DNA of 64,000 nucleotides. It comes from Isoetes taiwanensis (lineage: Eukaryota > Streptophyta > Lycopodiopsida > Isoetales > Isoetaceae). The number at the start of each line of letters is the position of its first letter. Within the stretch, counting starts at the first letter, position 1. Below the pieces are notes generated by a model, which made no database searches, had not been told where the DNA came from, and saw only the letters and a program-made list of their open reading frames with translations. The DNA lies in assembly GCA_021234155.1 (NCBI GenBank), contig JAJEKV010000053.1, forward strand, positions 6,835,424 to 6,899,423, in the 5' to 3' direction. The translations under genes and the position numbers were made by a program. Below are positions 34,064-45,506 of this stretch, piece by piece.

Positions 34064-34455
34064 GAGTCCCATTTTCAGTCTGAGTCACAAATTTCGAGAT
34101 TTGACCCACTTTAATTAAATGCGACTTAATAGTGCTTATTATTACAGGTTATTAATGCTATCTACATAATTTTTAGCAGTTTTTAGCATATTCTGACATG
34201 CATAGATACATCACCAGGGTCCAAAGCTCTGGTTGCTGATGTGGGCCTATTGCCTTTGTCCAGGTAAGTTGTTCCGTTGATATTACGAGGAACCTAAATT
34301 GCAGAACATGGATTAACGTACATAGCTTGGGATGAAAGCGTCCGGAACATGTAGCAGATACATTTTATAAGTCTATTCCAGGTATTTAACTTTTTACTTT
34401 TGAGATTAGTTTATATTGCGTTGTTGTAAAAGTAAAGGCCTATTCCAGTTGTTTA

Positions 34456-34501
<46 letters not shown>

Positions 34502-35297
34502 GTTGAAGGACGTCAGTCTTTATCCTCACTTTCATTCACTATTCTCACTTTTATTCACTATTCTCTGTAGGTCTTTGCTGTTGCTCAATATTCATTGTTG
34601 CAGTTGGGACTGCAAATTTTGAAAGTCAAACCATGATTTCTGCTACTTTTCACAATATTAAGCAGGCTAAACCATTTGGTTGTTTCCAAAGAGTTATAGT
34701 TATTCATACATCTACAAAGTTTGCAGTACAAGTGTATACAACCGAGCTAGATTATTTTATCATATGTGCTAGTATTGCCATCATAGTTGCAAATTGGGAT
34801 GGTTGGTGCACTTCGTTCATTGTAGCCAGAAGTAAATGGAATAAAGTTCTAGTTTGCAGAATTATGGGTCATTCCTGCATGCTTTCAGAGCTGTATGTAA
34901 TAGGTGGGTTTAATTTGATGTCTCGATTGAGTTTTGTGGTAGTTTTCTCTCGGGATACTAGGAAAATTAAATTTGGGATGCTCACAACCAGATCGTGCAT
35001 TGATGAAGCACTGTTCCATGGTCAAATTTTTGTCTGGAAGGATTGAATGATGCAACATGGAATAACTGTGCTGAATAATATGTCCAATAGATATTCAATG
35101 GTCTTCATACCCATGTATAAAACACAATCTGGTAGAGACATTCGAATTGAAGTTTTTTCTTCAGATCAAGTTCAATGGAAAGTCCTGAATGTTTTTTTCT
35201 CTTTAGGAATGTAGAATGTTTTTGGCATTAATAACATAGATGTTATAGATCCAACTATTTTTCCTTTTTAGTTTTGTATGTAATGTCATGAATGTAC
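34064..35297. other. Unassigned, includes a 40-T run
   Basis: A run of 40 T lies at 34461-34500, possibly the tail of a minus-strand retroposon. The open frame at 34633-35046 shows no conserved motif and is not supported. Confidence 0.35.
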
Positions 35298-35421
35298 TTT
35301 TTTGAATGTAACAATCAACATAACTACTATAAACATTAATTAACACAAACCATTACATTCAACATGTTTAAATTAAAATCCCCCTAGAACCCCTTTGGTT
35401 TGGGTGCATATTCACACGGGG
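35298..35421. repeat. Inverted dispersed repeat, copy 1
   Basis: About 120 bp including AACATAACTACTATAAAC and AAATCCCCCTAGAACCCC. The reverse complement is at 57166-57290. Non-coding. Confidence 0.65.
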
Positions 35422-35585
35422 ATAGACTCCGGGCAACGAGAGCTGTTGGATAGGCATATTCACCCCTTATTCCTTAATCTACACCGTACACAAAGTTCCT
35501 CATGTGTGGGGTATAGATGTACAGAATTTGCTATATTGTATAACAAGGTTCGCAAAATACTATAAGATTTGCGGTAATATACTAT

Positions 35586-35875
35586 ACTAGAAACGTGTGT
35601 CCGGCGATGCCGGGCATTAATCATGGACGTGTGAAGGCATTTATGTGCATCTCATGTCGTGAATGTGCACAATGCATTTAAGGCAATATATGTTTAGGTG
35701 CAATGGACACATATAATAAGGAACAAACTTTAGCTTTAAACTGTATATATAATATGAAGTTCAAACAAAATCGTAAACAAATATACTGGGTCCACACAAA
35801 TACTGTCGGCTCTATGTAAAGCTCATTTGCAAAGCTAACAGGTATAGAAAACGTGTGCTCGGCGTTGCCGGGCTA
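35586..35875. other. Two Helitron-like subterminal palindromes
   Basis: GTCCGGCGATGCCGGGC at about 35602 and GCTCGGCGTTGCCGGGC at about 35850, each preceded by AGAAA(A)CGTGTG and the first by TATACTATACTAG. This resembles 5' ends of plant Helitrons. Boundaries not resolved. Confidence 0.35.
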
Positions 35876-36157
35876 ATATCGTGTCACGTATTTTCCCTCG
35901 GCCGTTTAATATCCATATGTGCAACCTTTGACAACAGCACAGGTTGATATTGGCAAGAATTGACATTATATCTTTTGTAGTTATTTCTGTTATTGAAATT
36001 GTCTAATGATAGTATCATGAATGTATTAACTTTGTGTTTAAAGGATGGATTTTAGTAAAAAAAACAATACTTTATAAGGAATGTGGGAGGCAATTATATA
36101 ATAATAATAATAATTTATTATCATGCTCCTTAGGACCTTGAGGTCATGGAGCAGCCA

Positions 36158-38400
36158 TTACATGTTGTTTGATCTCAATTGAGTCAAAAACAATCTATGC
36201 AATTCAATCTTTTTAAGGTAGCAACCCAGTTTTCTTGGATCAATGTCTAAGAGACTATGAAAGCTATTGAGTCTGATATCAAATGAATTTCTAATGTCTG
36301 TATATGCTGTGCATGCTAAAAATGTGTGCTCTTCATCCTCAACAACCCCATCTGTGCATAGTAAGCATAACCGTTCTTCTCTGGGGATGCCGGTCCATCC
36401 GCCTACTTCAATTTGGAGCCTGTGCGAACACGTCCGTATCGTGCAATAGTTTGCCTCGGGGGAGTGGGATCTTGGGTGAAAGATATGCTTGATCCGAGTA
36501 TACCAGCATCGGGTTCACCTCTGTCATATAATATGTCATTTTAGTGCACGGTTCAGCCCGGATCCGCTCCATCACACGCAATCGTATGCGGTGTCTCTTA
36601 CACTTAGCTCGAATCGGCGGTTAGCTTCATCGATTCCCGACTAGCAGCCCATTCCAACACATCCCTGTACCATCCCGTATGTGCGGACTCTTCCATGGCT
36701 TTTCTTGGTAGTCGATTATCATCTAGAGTAGATAGCCTGTTTACAAAAACAATAGTCCGGACCAATGCCTCGCCTCCAACGGTAGCGGACACTGCTTCGC
36801 CAAACATAATTGGATATGGAATCGTTGTTTGATTCGAGTTCTTCTTGAGAAAAATCTTTTGAATGCATTCCACCTTTTCCATAAGCCTTTTTGTGAGCGG
36901 GCCCCCATCACAGGAGCCCCATATAATGCTACTTTGTTTGGACCGGCGTTTTAAAAGCATTTTTTCAACTTCCATTCACCGCAATGATGCCTTACGGCAT
37001 CGTCTAAGCATGCCATACAAAGCGTTTTTTCCCCTGCTACTCTCTTCTTAATACACTCTTTCCACTTATAATCCGAATGAATTCCAAGCCAAGATACTTA
37101 TAATAACTTACGGTTTCTAGCAATTCTCCATTGTAAGTAAACCGTGGTCTTTGGATTGTGCCATAAACCATGATCTTGGATTTGGATAAGTTAACCTTCA
37201 TTTTCCTTGCTAGACAGAATTCACTTAGTGTTTGTAGATGTACCGTAAAGCGCATCGGTGATTCCGCCAAACAATACTACATCGTCCGCGATATAGCAAA
37301 GGTTGAATTACATAATCTCCTAGCTGCGTTCCCGGAAGACCTTTTGCTCCATCCACTGCTGTAATTCATCTATATATAGTCCAAAAAGGGTGGGAGACAA
37401 CGGGCAGCCCCTGTCTTACCCCTATCGTCTTTGTGAATTTCACATGGATTGTCCGCAAGCCGTGTTCTAACTTCCTTATACTGGTGAGATCACGCCCCCA
37501 TAAGTGCGGTTGGGGACGCCAATTTCTTTCATTCGATTGCCTAACTCATCCCCTCGGGTACCGTATCAAATGCTTTAGAGAAATCAATGAAAGCAAGGAA
37601 AAGGGCTTTTTACGGTCTTTTGCCTTCTCGATCAAGACTTTCGCAAAGTGAGGGCATGATCTAAGGTATTATGCATTTTTTCGAAACCGCTTGGCACGGG
37701 GGCGTTTCCCATTTGTCTCTGCCCATGCACTCGGTTTTGGCTCCAACAGCAACCCAAACAATTTAGAATAGACACTCCCTACCATGATGGTTACGTAATT
37801 TGGGCATCCGCTTTTATGCCCGACTTATACACTGGAACAATTTTGTTAGATTGCCATGAGTTGGGCAGGCCACGCTTGATCTAGCGGCATTTAGTTGATC
37901 TGTTAAGACTGTAAGAGCATTTCCCCACCCCATTTCGGGAGCTCAGCACTCATACCTTGAGATCTGCAGCCTTCCCATTCTTTAGATGCTCTAAAGCCAA
38001 GTCTACCTCTCGCTCATTTGTGAAGATATCTTCATACACATCTACTCGATTCCATCTTGGCTGCACCTTCATAATAGTATTGGGGATCTTACCAGCTGCA
38101 AGAGATCCTCTTCTTTTAAGCGATGGTGTACCACGGGACCCGGATTTTATTCCAAAAACTCTTTGGGTGCTTATGGAGCCAAGTTACACAAGTCCTCCCC
38201 GCCTTTTAGCCTCGTATGCTCTTTTCTTGCCTCGAATGAGCGGTTTGTACCATTTGGGCTTTACTTTAACTCCCTTTAGGGAGTCGCGGATCTCGCTATG
38301 GAGCATCAAAGTATCCCACCATGTGTTGCAAGGTTTTCCTGCCTTCCTAGGGCTTCATTATATCCAAAACAATGTCCTGTTGCTTTCATGATCAATTTTA
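36158..38400 (-). pseudogene. LINE reverse transcriptase and C-terminal region (frameshifted)
   Basis: RT and thumb fragments in several frames: FIDFSKAFDTVP, IADDVVLFGG, CLARKMKVNLSKSKIMVYG, YKYLGLEF. They are followed by the region shared with the other LINE and by the CCHC-like motif. Substitution of Tyr by Ile in the catalytic box and the many frameshifts show it is inactive. Confidence 0.8.
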
Positions 38401-38584
38401 CGTGAGTAAAAGCGGAGTCAGCCTCCGATTTTACCACTCCAAAGAGGCGTGGTGAGTGTTTGGTCTAGGCATCTCGAAAAGCTTTCCTTTTAGTATAGTC
38501 CAATTTCAACTTGGGCTTAGCGGATGGGACTGGTTACATCATCTAATTTCCCCTTCAATTCAAGGTATAAACCTCATTGATCGA

Positions 38585-39300
38585 TTACGGTACTTTGTCT
38601 TGCGGTTTAAAACATTCCACTAAACCGCTACTTGTAGGTGACATGAGCAGGTAGTCTACAATACTTTCTCCTAAAGGGGTAATGCAAGTGCTGGTATGTG
38701 TATCACGGAATCTCCTGATTCCGTTCATGATTTTGAGTCCACAGGTGGTCCCGAAATCAAGCAATTTGTCTCCCATTTGGTTTCTTATTTGATGCGTGGA
38801 ATGTGGCAAGAAAACATTAGTCATCCTTTTACGATAAGAGCAGATCTCCTTCTTTGTATATAAGATACGACTTGTGCCCCTTTCGTCCTGGCATTAAAAT
38901 CACCTATTACTATTACTTCTCCCTTATCTTTATATGTCAGCACTTCCTTGCTGAGATCGTGGAGTGGGTTGTCCCTGTCCAGACCCATTTGATTGTAAAC
39001 ATTCATAGCCAGTGGGGCATAATAGCATGCTGCCACATAAACTTGGTGATTTTCCAGCTCTATACATATCCACACATCTTTGTTTAAACTCATGCTCGCC
39101 TACAAACTGTACCCTTTCAGCAATTTCCTTTCGTGCATATCTGCCGCAACACCACCAAATCCTCGCTTCCTACTCCGGGCCCCTTAGTGTTCCACATAGA
39201 ACCTACTATGGTAAAACACGGTATGTCAGGGAGTGGTCTGCAGTGCGATGTTCCCAAGTTTCAAGAAATAGAAGCACATCCATTTTACCCACTACATCCA
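38585..39300 (-). pseudogene. LINE AP endonuclease domain (frameshifted)
   Basis: Reads LLFLETW, then VYVAACYYAP, then VIVIGDFNARTKG, then GESIVDYLL, the motifs of apurinic/apyrimidinic-type endonucleases of LINEs that nick the target DNA. At least two frame changes, including a break after GDFNART. Confidence 0.8.
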
Positions 39301-39373
39301 AATTTGCAGCCACTTTTTTTTTCTTGAGAGGCCATGTATGTTCCCATGACAGAAACCTCAAGGTCCCAATTTC

Positions 39374-40078
39374 CTATTCTTTTCTTCGTTTAGTGACTCT
39401 TGCCTTCCCATTTACGTCTAGATATGCCACAAAAACCGATCTCGCATCTTTAACTTTTGCCCATTCTCTTTTCCTGGCTTCTAATTGGGTCGGAGTTAGA
39501 TCCATATCGATCCAAATCTTGTGGCCTTTCAAAGCTGCCCTGTTTTCTAACACCCGGTTCCGAGCCTCTTCATTATTAAATCTGACTAGAATTGGCCTGC
39601 TATAATTTGCTGGTTTACCAAGTCTTCTACTGTGGATGGCTTGAGGTTCATGCAAATGCATGACCTCCTTGAAAAATTGTGCAATAACCTGGTTTGTGTC
39701 TTCTCCTTCTGTCTCTGCTAACCCTGAAATCTTCAGGTTTTTCATTCTAGTCTGCTCTTCCAGCTTTTCTGCTGCTATGCGTTCATGGTGTAGATCAATT
39801 TGTGTCTTAGTAGCATTTGCTACTAAGTCTGAGAGCTGTGCTTGCAAATCAGTTATAGTAGCATTAAGATGAGACGTACCTTCACAGGAGTTTTTAGATA
39901 AAAGAGCCTTGAGCTCCATGTTTTGTGCTATCAATTCCTTGTTCTGGTCGCCCAAATTCTGCACAAGGCTTCGCAGTTGGGCCAGCTCCCCTTTTATTTC
40001 TCTCAGTGATCTGTGAAGATCTTCCTCATCGCTGGGGTCTCCCCTGCCGGGGGACCCAGCTCTCCTATTTCTGGTCAT
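39374..40078 (-). CDS. LINE ORF1 protein, 234 aa
   Basis: Complete frame from ATG to stop. Residues ~18-110 form a coiled coil with regular Leu spacing (EIKGELAQLRSLVQNLGDQN). An RRM-like and C-terminal domain follows (KISGLAETEGED, RPILVRFNNEEARNRVL, DLTPTQLEARKREWAKV), as in L1-type ORF1 nucleic-acid chaperones. It lies upstream of the endonuclease. It is the best preserved part of this LINE. Confidence 0.8.
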   Translation of the reverse strand: MTRNRRAGSPGRGDPSDEEDLHRSLREIKGELAQLRSLVQNLGDQNKELIAQNMELKALLSKNSCEGTSHLNATITDLQAQLSDLVANATKTQIDLHHERIAAEKLEEQTRMKNLKISGLAETEGEDTNQVIAQFFKEVMHLHEPQAIHSRRLGKPANYSRPILVRFNNEEARNRVLENRAALKGHKIWIDMDLTPTQLEARKREWAKVKDARSVFVAYLDVNGKARVTKRRKE

Positions 40079-40090
40079 ACGAAAGTTAGG

Positions 40091-41416
40091 CGCTCTCCTA
40101 TATAGAATGTTCTGCTGAGCATAAGGGCGTTCTATCTATTATATTACTCTATGGATCCTAGAGGTGTGTTGTCATATGGGCCTTCAATGTAGGATTGATC
40201 ACATACATGTTCTAGTTGATAGGAGTATAGAATTTTCATGTGGAATTGGTACCATATAAGTCCTAGTCAAGAGAAGTATATGATTTATAGTGTATGCATA
40301 GTAAGATGAATTTGTTTGGAAGTAATAGCGTAATATCCTCTGATGTAAGGTTGCTCGAGCCACGCTCTAAAAGCAAAAAGCTATATCAGCGGTTGTGCTA
40401 TATCAATTATGCATTGAAATAATGAAGTACCACACAATTCCAACTCATAATTTTAAGATGTGATTTGTCATTGGAGATAATTTAAAGAGGTGGCTTGTGA
40501 TTGGAGATAATTTTAAGTGGTGGCTTGTGATTCGAGGTGATAGTAAGAAGTTTTCACTTAAAGTGCAAGTGCAATTTGGAACTCCCTTTCTTTAATGCTT
40601 TCAGCATCGTGATTGAAGTGGTTTGGGTATTATGGCCGCCTAATATAAGACATTGATTGATTCTATTTGGTGATTATTTCACGCAAATAAACTTTCACCC
40701 TTTTGGAACAAAACTTTGTACTCTAAATCAAGTAAATTGATTCTACTTACCATTGCTCAAAAAAAAAAAAAAATTCCTCTAAATTACTCATTGTCCCATG
40801 CATGGTCCATGTAATGTTGGGCAGTAACAGCTGCAATTATTGACACGTTGTGATCTATACACATAAGCGATCTTCTATCATACATTAGAATAACAATAAG
40901 CATGGGATCCTTGTGCAAATTTGGACCTGGTGAAGAGTATAATCCTTTGCGCAGAAACATGCATATTTTATATATGCATTTTTGCATGGCAAAGTACTTA
41001 TGGTCTTGCAGTTCATGATGTCTCTATAAGCCCAATGGTGGGGTTTTCAAAAATGTGTAACCAACTCATCCTTGAGGTAGCATGTCCCTTTTGCTACCCT
41101 CAAGGCAAATGAAGGATGTCGTGCCTCTGAATTTCCTAACAACCCACTTTGCTAAAAATAAACAGCAATGTCATTTTTAACTACCTTTTGCCACTATCTA
41201 CCAAGAGCTCCTGATGACTACAAACATGGCTACTAAGCTATTTTTAGCTAGTTCCACATATGAACTGATCCGATGACTACAAACATAGCTATTAAGCTAT
41301 TTTTACCTAGTTCCACATATGAACATCAGTTTTCAATGTTTTGCTGCAAAGATTAAAAGAGGCATATGTCAATCTGGTCTGTATCTAAGAAGTCCATGCA
41401 AGCGCTCAGAGTAGTA
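40091..41416. other. Intergenic or intron of the interrupted kinase gene, nothing recognised
   Basis: No supported gene. Direct repeat GATGACTACAAACAT(G/A)GCTA at 41213 and 41273, about 60 bp apart. The right end adjoins the target duplication of element 2 and was once continuous with 54463. Confidence 0.35.
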
Positions 41417-41421
41417 CCCAC

Positions 41422-43059
41422 TGTGACAGTCCAGGGGAATATACGCCATAAATACGTATATTCCTGGATCCGTCACCATACAAGTCTATCTTCATAGCCT
41501 TGTATACCATAGATTGTGGCACTAGGGGGGCATGGCCAAGTTATTCTCATAACTTAGCCAACCATAGGTTAGACCATTATCCACGTGGCCTTAACCTATT
41601 GGGGGCACCCGCCACACAGGACTCACCCGATTGGTGCCACGTGGCATCCTAGGTGGACCTAACTTATATAGGCTGAAACCCTAACCCTAGGCCTCTTTCC
41701 AGCCCCTAGCACCCGAGGAGACTCACCTACTGTTGAAACCCCGTTTGAACATCGCTTGTTGTGGCATAGGCTGGTGCCAGCCCGGCAGGTAGACTCGTTC
41801 TTGGAGTAGGAGTAGCATCTCGTGAGTCGAAGACCATGGAGGCACACGGATCTGGAGGGAGAGCTTCAGGAGCAGGTATGTAGGATAGTAGTTGTGATAG
41901 CTTATCTGGAATTAGCACTCCAGATATGTTAGTATCTTGTATCTAGAGTAGAGCCATCCTAGAACCCGTATTCAACATCTTGAACCCTAATCAATGAACC
42001 CTAACCATTAGTTAGTTGTATGATTAGGTTAAGATGTTCTTCTTATGATTATTCTCATGATGTGATGATTATGTGATGTTGGTTGATCATGTTGCTCCTC
42101 TTGTATTGGGAAGGGGGGTAGAGACCTAGGGCCATATGTAGTATGCTCCTAGAGTAGATCCCTTAGTTCCTATTAGTTGCGGCCTGTGCATAGAAGCCCA
42201 CCAGGCTATCGAGGCTATGATACGACTCAGCACCATATAACGGGGCTAGAGGGAAAGTGGAGGGAGGATCCCTGCCGAAGAGGGGGGCTTGGGGGGGATC
42301 CCATAGTGGGCTAGGCTTATGGTCGGTCACTTCGTGCGGGCCGAGCATGGGTCTGACACCTCCTGGGGCAATGGTGTCGCCCTGCCTCTCGAGAGCTGCA
42401 AGTGTTGGCTTGGCTCTCGTTTTGGGGGGTTAAGTCAGGTACGAATTGTGTGTCGCCACGATTCTCTAGCCGCCCACGGAACCTCTAGACCCTGGGAAGG
42501 GGAGATGCAACCCTTCCTGCCTCGTCGGACCAGGGAGATGCAACCTGGAGTAGTCCCGATGGGTGATGCCATGGGATTGCGTATCCGGAAGGCTAGAGTC
42601 CTGTCAGAGCCTGATTTAGCCCATCTGCAAAGTATGCACAGGAGGGGCGGATGGAGTGGTCAACCCTAGCCATTGTTCTATGCTAGCCCTCGCCATTGCC
42701 ATGACTCGGTCGCTCTATCTTGTGGCCTAGCGGTCAGGTCATCCTCCCACGAAGTCCGAGCGGGGTAGGAGCTCTCATGTTTTACGGTTTGTGCTTATCA
42801 TCTTTGTATTGGTATATGTGTGATGCGCTACCCTTCGAGGTAGTATTTGTATATGTTTGATGCTAGTTCTGACGTGTTATCGCTTCCGCTGTTATAGGAG
42901 CCCATAGGGGAAGGGGCGCCAAGACACCGCCGTGTTCCCTCCCGCACTAAGGGTCACCTCAGTGCGGGGTAGGCGAAAAGGCCCGTCGCGGTTGTTGAGC
43001 GGATGGGGATTTCTGCCTAGTGCGGTGGGTGCCGTGTATGTTTAGCAGGGAGCGTCACA
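41422..43059 (+). repeat. 5' LTR of element 2
   Basis: Near-identical to 52817-54462. TATATA at 41665-41670 and an AAACCCTAACCCTA telobox-like motif just after it. The middle part (TTGTATTGGGAAGGGGGG onward) is alignable with the LTRs of element 1. Confidence 0.95.
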
Positions 43060-43060
43060 A

Positions 43061-43072
43061 TGGTATCAGAGC
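43061..43072 (+). other. Primer binding site, initiator tRNA-Met
   Basis: TGGTATCAGAGC, the exact complement of the tRNA-iMet 3' end, one base after the LTR. Confidence 0.9.
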
Positions 43073-43578
43073 GATGTTCTTGGTTGACCAAGAACTAGCA
43101 CTGACCATAACCATGAAAGTAGTCTAACAGGCCTATAGGGGTGTGAAATAAACATTTCCACCATTGAACCGCGAAAATGGGGAAAAAAAATTTTCTCCTA
43201 GATAGTGGGTCAGGATTTAGGTTAGGTGTTAGACGAAGGAATGAGTGAGCCAAATCCATCTTCTAGTAAATTTGGAGTGAAGATTATGCATCTGCATCAA
43301 ATTTCACCTAAAATGGGTCGAAGAATTATGCCAATCGGAGACCCAGGTGAAAAATGGCGCAAATCCATAATTAACACTTCAAACCATTAGAAAAAATTCG
43401 AAAATTTAAGTATAATATCAATTAATATATAGGTTTAATATAGGGGTATTTATGGTAGGAGAATATTCCCAGGGACCCTCCTTTTTAAATATCTGTCACC
43501 TCATTCTCTCTCTCCAACCTTTCACCTCCACCTCTCTCTTACCCAGCCATACGTCACCCATCTCCTGAACCGTAAGAT
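43073..43578. other. Leader of element 2
   Basis: No gene. GACCAAGAAC follows the primer site as in element 1. AT-rich, with a TTTTAAATAT stretch at 43483-43492 about 90 bp before the H3-like ATG that could serve as a weak TATA box. No hairpin of the kind found in front of the element 1 gene was seen. Confidence 0.4.
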
Positions 43579-44703
43579 ATGGCTCGCACCAAACAAACAG
43601 CCAGGAAGTATAACGAGCGCCCCACCCTCTCCATGGCGTAAGCGGCAGCGGGTCGTCATGTCAAGAAGGTACCCGAACACCTTCGGCCAAAGCCAGGCAA
43701 CGAGGAGTCCCCCGCCAGCAACAGCAGCAGCGAAGACTCCTTCCATGATGCTGAGGAGAGCCCAAGCGGCAGCTCGTCATCAGGAGGCACGCAGAGAACG
43801 GATGAGTCTCGCCACTTCGGGGCATCGGACACCGAGGTGGAAGAGCAGCTTGAAGAACAGGAGGAGGAGCAGGTGGAAGTGCAGCAGCAGCAGCACCAAA
43901 CCCAGGAGGCGGGCCCTTCGGCACCAAAGAAGAAGGGCAAGGAAAAAGTCGCGGAGTGGCCGGAAGAGAGGGCCGCTAGGAAGAAGAGGGAGCGGGAGCG
44001 GGAGTTGAGGCGGCAGGAGAGGAGAACCAAGAGGAGGAACGATGGCTCTCGCCGGACCGTCGTTATCGAGGAGCCTCGTGAGGAGGAGGTGGCACAAGAG
44101 GGCGGCGACGGAGAAGAGGAGGAGGAGCAGCAGCAGGACCCCGACGCCAGGCCACCCTACCCTAAGTGGCCAGAACCACCAAAGGTGGTGAAGAAGCAGA
44201 AGGTCGGCGAGCGGGCATTCGCGCTCCGTCAGGATCGCGAATTCAAGCGAAAGATGGCGGCATACAAGGAGTACCTCCGTCGTTGGACGAGGTACAACGA
44301 TTGGTACTGCCGCCAGGAGGTGCAGCGCGTTGTGGAGGGCGGCAGGCCGAAGAAAAATCAGCCCAAGCCACCCCCACCTAGGCCGGAAAAACCCAAAAGG
44401 GTTCACCACGTGCCGAACAGTACGTACGCCCGGGTGTTTAGGGAGATAAGGCACTTTCAGATGTGCACGAATCTCCTGATAAGGAAGGCGCCCTTCGAGC
44501 GTCTCCTTAGAGAGGTCATGCAGCAGTTCCGGACCGATTACAGGGTTACCCCTCTAATGACCCGGGCCCTGCAAGAGGCCGCCGAAGCAGAGCTGGTGCA
44601 GCTCTTCGAGGAAGGGAATGTCTGCGCAATCCATGCTAAGCGGGTCACCCTCATGCCGAAGGACATCCACTTAGCACGGAGGATCCGCAGGGAGAGGCCC
44701 TAG
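43579..44703 (+). pseudogene. Histone H3-like protein gene of element 2 (one in-frame stop)
   Basis: ATG 43579 opens M-ARTKQTARK, identical to H3 residues 1-9, then YNERP. A TAA at codon 21 (43639-43641) interrupts the frame, but it continues without frameshift to 44703, 374 codons in all. The linker is Glu/Gln- and Arg-rich with Ser clusters. An aromatic segment ([17 protein letters not shown]) and PPPPRPEKP match element 1. Residues ~286-374 form an H3 fold closer to canonical H3 than in element 1: [54 protein letters not shown], ending RERP. Same length of loop 1 as canonical H3. Presumed nuclear chromatin protein. The stop lies inside GTAAGC, so a cryptic splice site is an alternative reading. 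Confidence 0.92.
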
Positions 44704-44939
44704 GCCTCAAATTTTGTAAATTTTGTAGAAGAGTTAAATTTTTATGTAATTGTGTTTTCCTTATTAAGATAAAAGTTATTTTCCTTGTAACTAGAAAAAT
44801 GTTGTATGCTTGAAATTTAGGAAATAGAACCCAATTGTAGTAGAATTCTTCATAGCACCCTCAGAAATATCCTAGAAATCATGACTACAACAAAATTTTG
44901 GCAAAAAAAATCATCAAAAATGCTGAAAATCGGGCCAAC

Positions 44940-45004
44940 CGGGTGAGACCGCGCCTAGGGCCTCTGCGTCCCCGACGCGGGCGCGTTTCGCGCGGATTCA
45001 CCCG
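44940..45004. repeat. Hairpin E (65 bp) of element 2
   Basis: Arms CGGGTGA and TCACCCG with GC-rich interior including GACCGCGC and GCGCGG. Same position, between the H3-like gene and ORF B, as hairpins C/D of element 1, but with different sequence. Confidence 0.7.
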
Positions 45005-45142
45005 ACTGGGCCCAAAATCATGCTTTTAGATGTCAGTTTTGCTCAAAATAAGTTGCTAGTTAGGTTAGAATCGGCCCAATTAGCCATATTAGCATCTTCA
45101 AATTCCCTAAATTGACCAAAAATTGGCCCAAAATAGGCCAAC

Positions 45143-45207
45143 CGGGTGAGACCGCGCCAAACGCGTCTGCGTCCGCGACGCAGAGGCCATCCGCGCAAAT
45201 TCACCCG
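45143..45207. repeat. Hairpin F (65 bp) of element 2
   Basis: Second copy, 203 bp after hairpin E; the element 1 pair is 199 bp apart. Arms CGGGTGA/TCACCCG are perfect, and the inside contains CTGCGTCCGCGACGCAG, itself a palindrome-like stem. Confidence 0.7.
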
Positions 45208-45388
45208 GGTCAGCCAATTTTGACCCAAATTAGCCAAAATGGATCCAACAAATTGCCATATAGTGTTTCTTGCTTTGTTTTGCTTAAATTTGCACTTCAT
45301 GGTAGTTCATTTGGACACCCAGAGCCATAGAACCAAGGCCGTCTTAGGTAGGTACCTTTTTGCACGAACCCCGAGGTCACCCATAGTC

Positions 45389-45396
45389 TATAAAAA
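45389..45396 (+). promoter_or_regulatory. Internal TATA box of ORF B, element 2
   Basis: TATAAAAA, about 115 bp upstream of ATG 45507, matching the arrangement in element 1. Confidence 0.5.
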
Positions 45397-45506
45397 GAGG
45401 TCTCATTTGCCATTTTTCTTCCTACAGAACTGCTCCCAGCCCCTTAGGCGATTTTCTGAACCTCCACTGATCTTTGCAAGCTATTTTCTACACCCTTTCC
45501 TGCTCA

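Larger units (their letters stand above)
36098..40090 (-). mobile_element. LINE (non-LTR retrotransposon), decayed near-full copy
   Basis: Minus strand: ORF1 (39374-40078), AP endonuclease, RT with IADDVVLF (YADD variant near 37275) and FIDFSKAFDTVP near 37590, then a C-terminal Cys-His block reading LCLLCTDGVVEDEEHTFLAC. The coding region ends at about 36158 and the 3' tail is a short (ATT)n at 36098-36113. Many frameshifts. C-terminal blocks (LPRKAM ... HTGWYRDV) match those of the plus-strand LINE at 20-22 kb, so the two are of one clade. Confidence 0.85.

Noticed and set aside
33691-34114. Overlapping open frames rich in Pro/Leu/Ser
   Set aside because: Composition effect of the 145-bp polypyrimidine repeat, open in several frames at once.
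34633-35046. Open frame of 137 aa
   Set aside because: No conserved motif, no intron or promoter support and unremarkable length for AT-rich DNA.
41659-41918. Open frames inside the LTRs of element 2, repeated at 53054-53317
   Set aside because: They lie over the promoter and transcribed leader of the LTR, differ by frameshifts between the two LTR copies and show no known domain.
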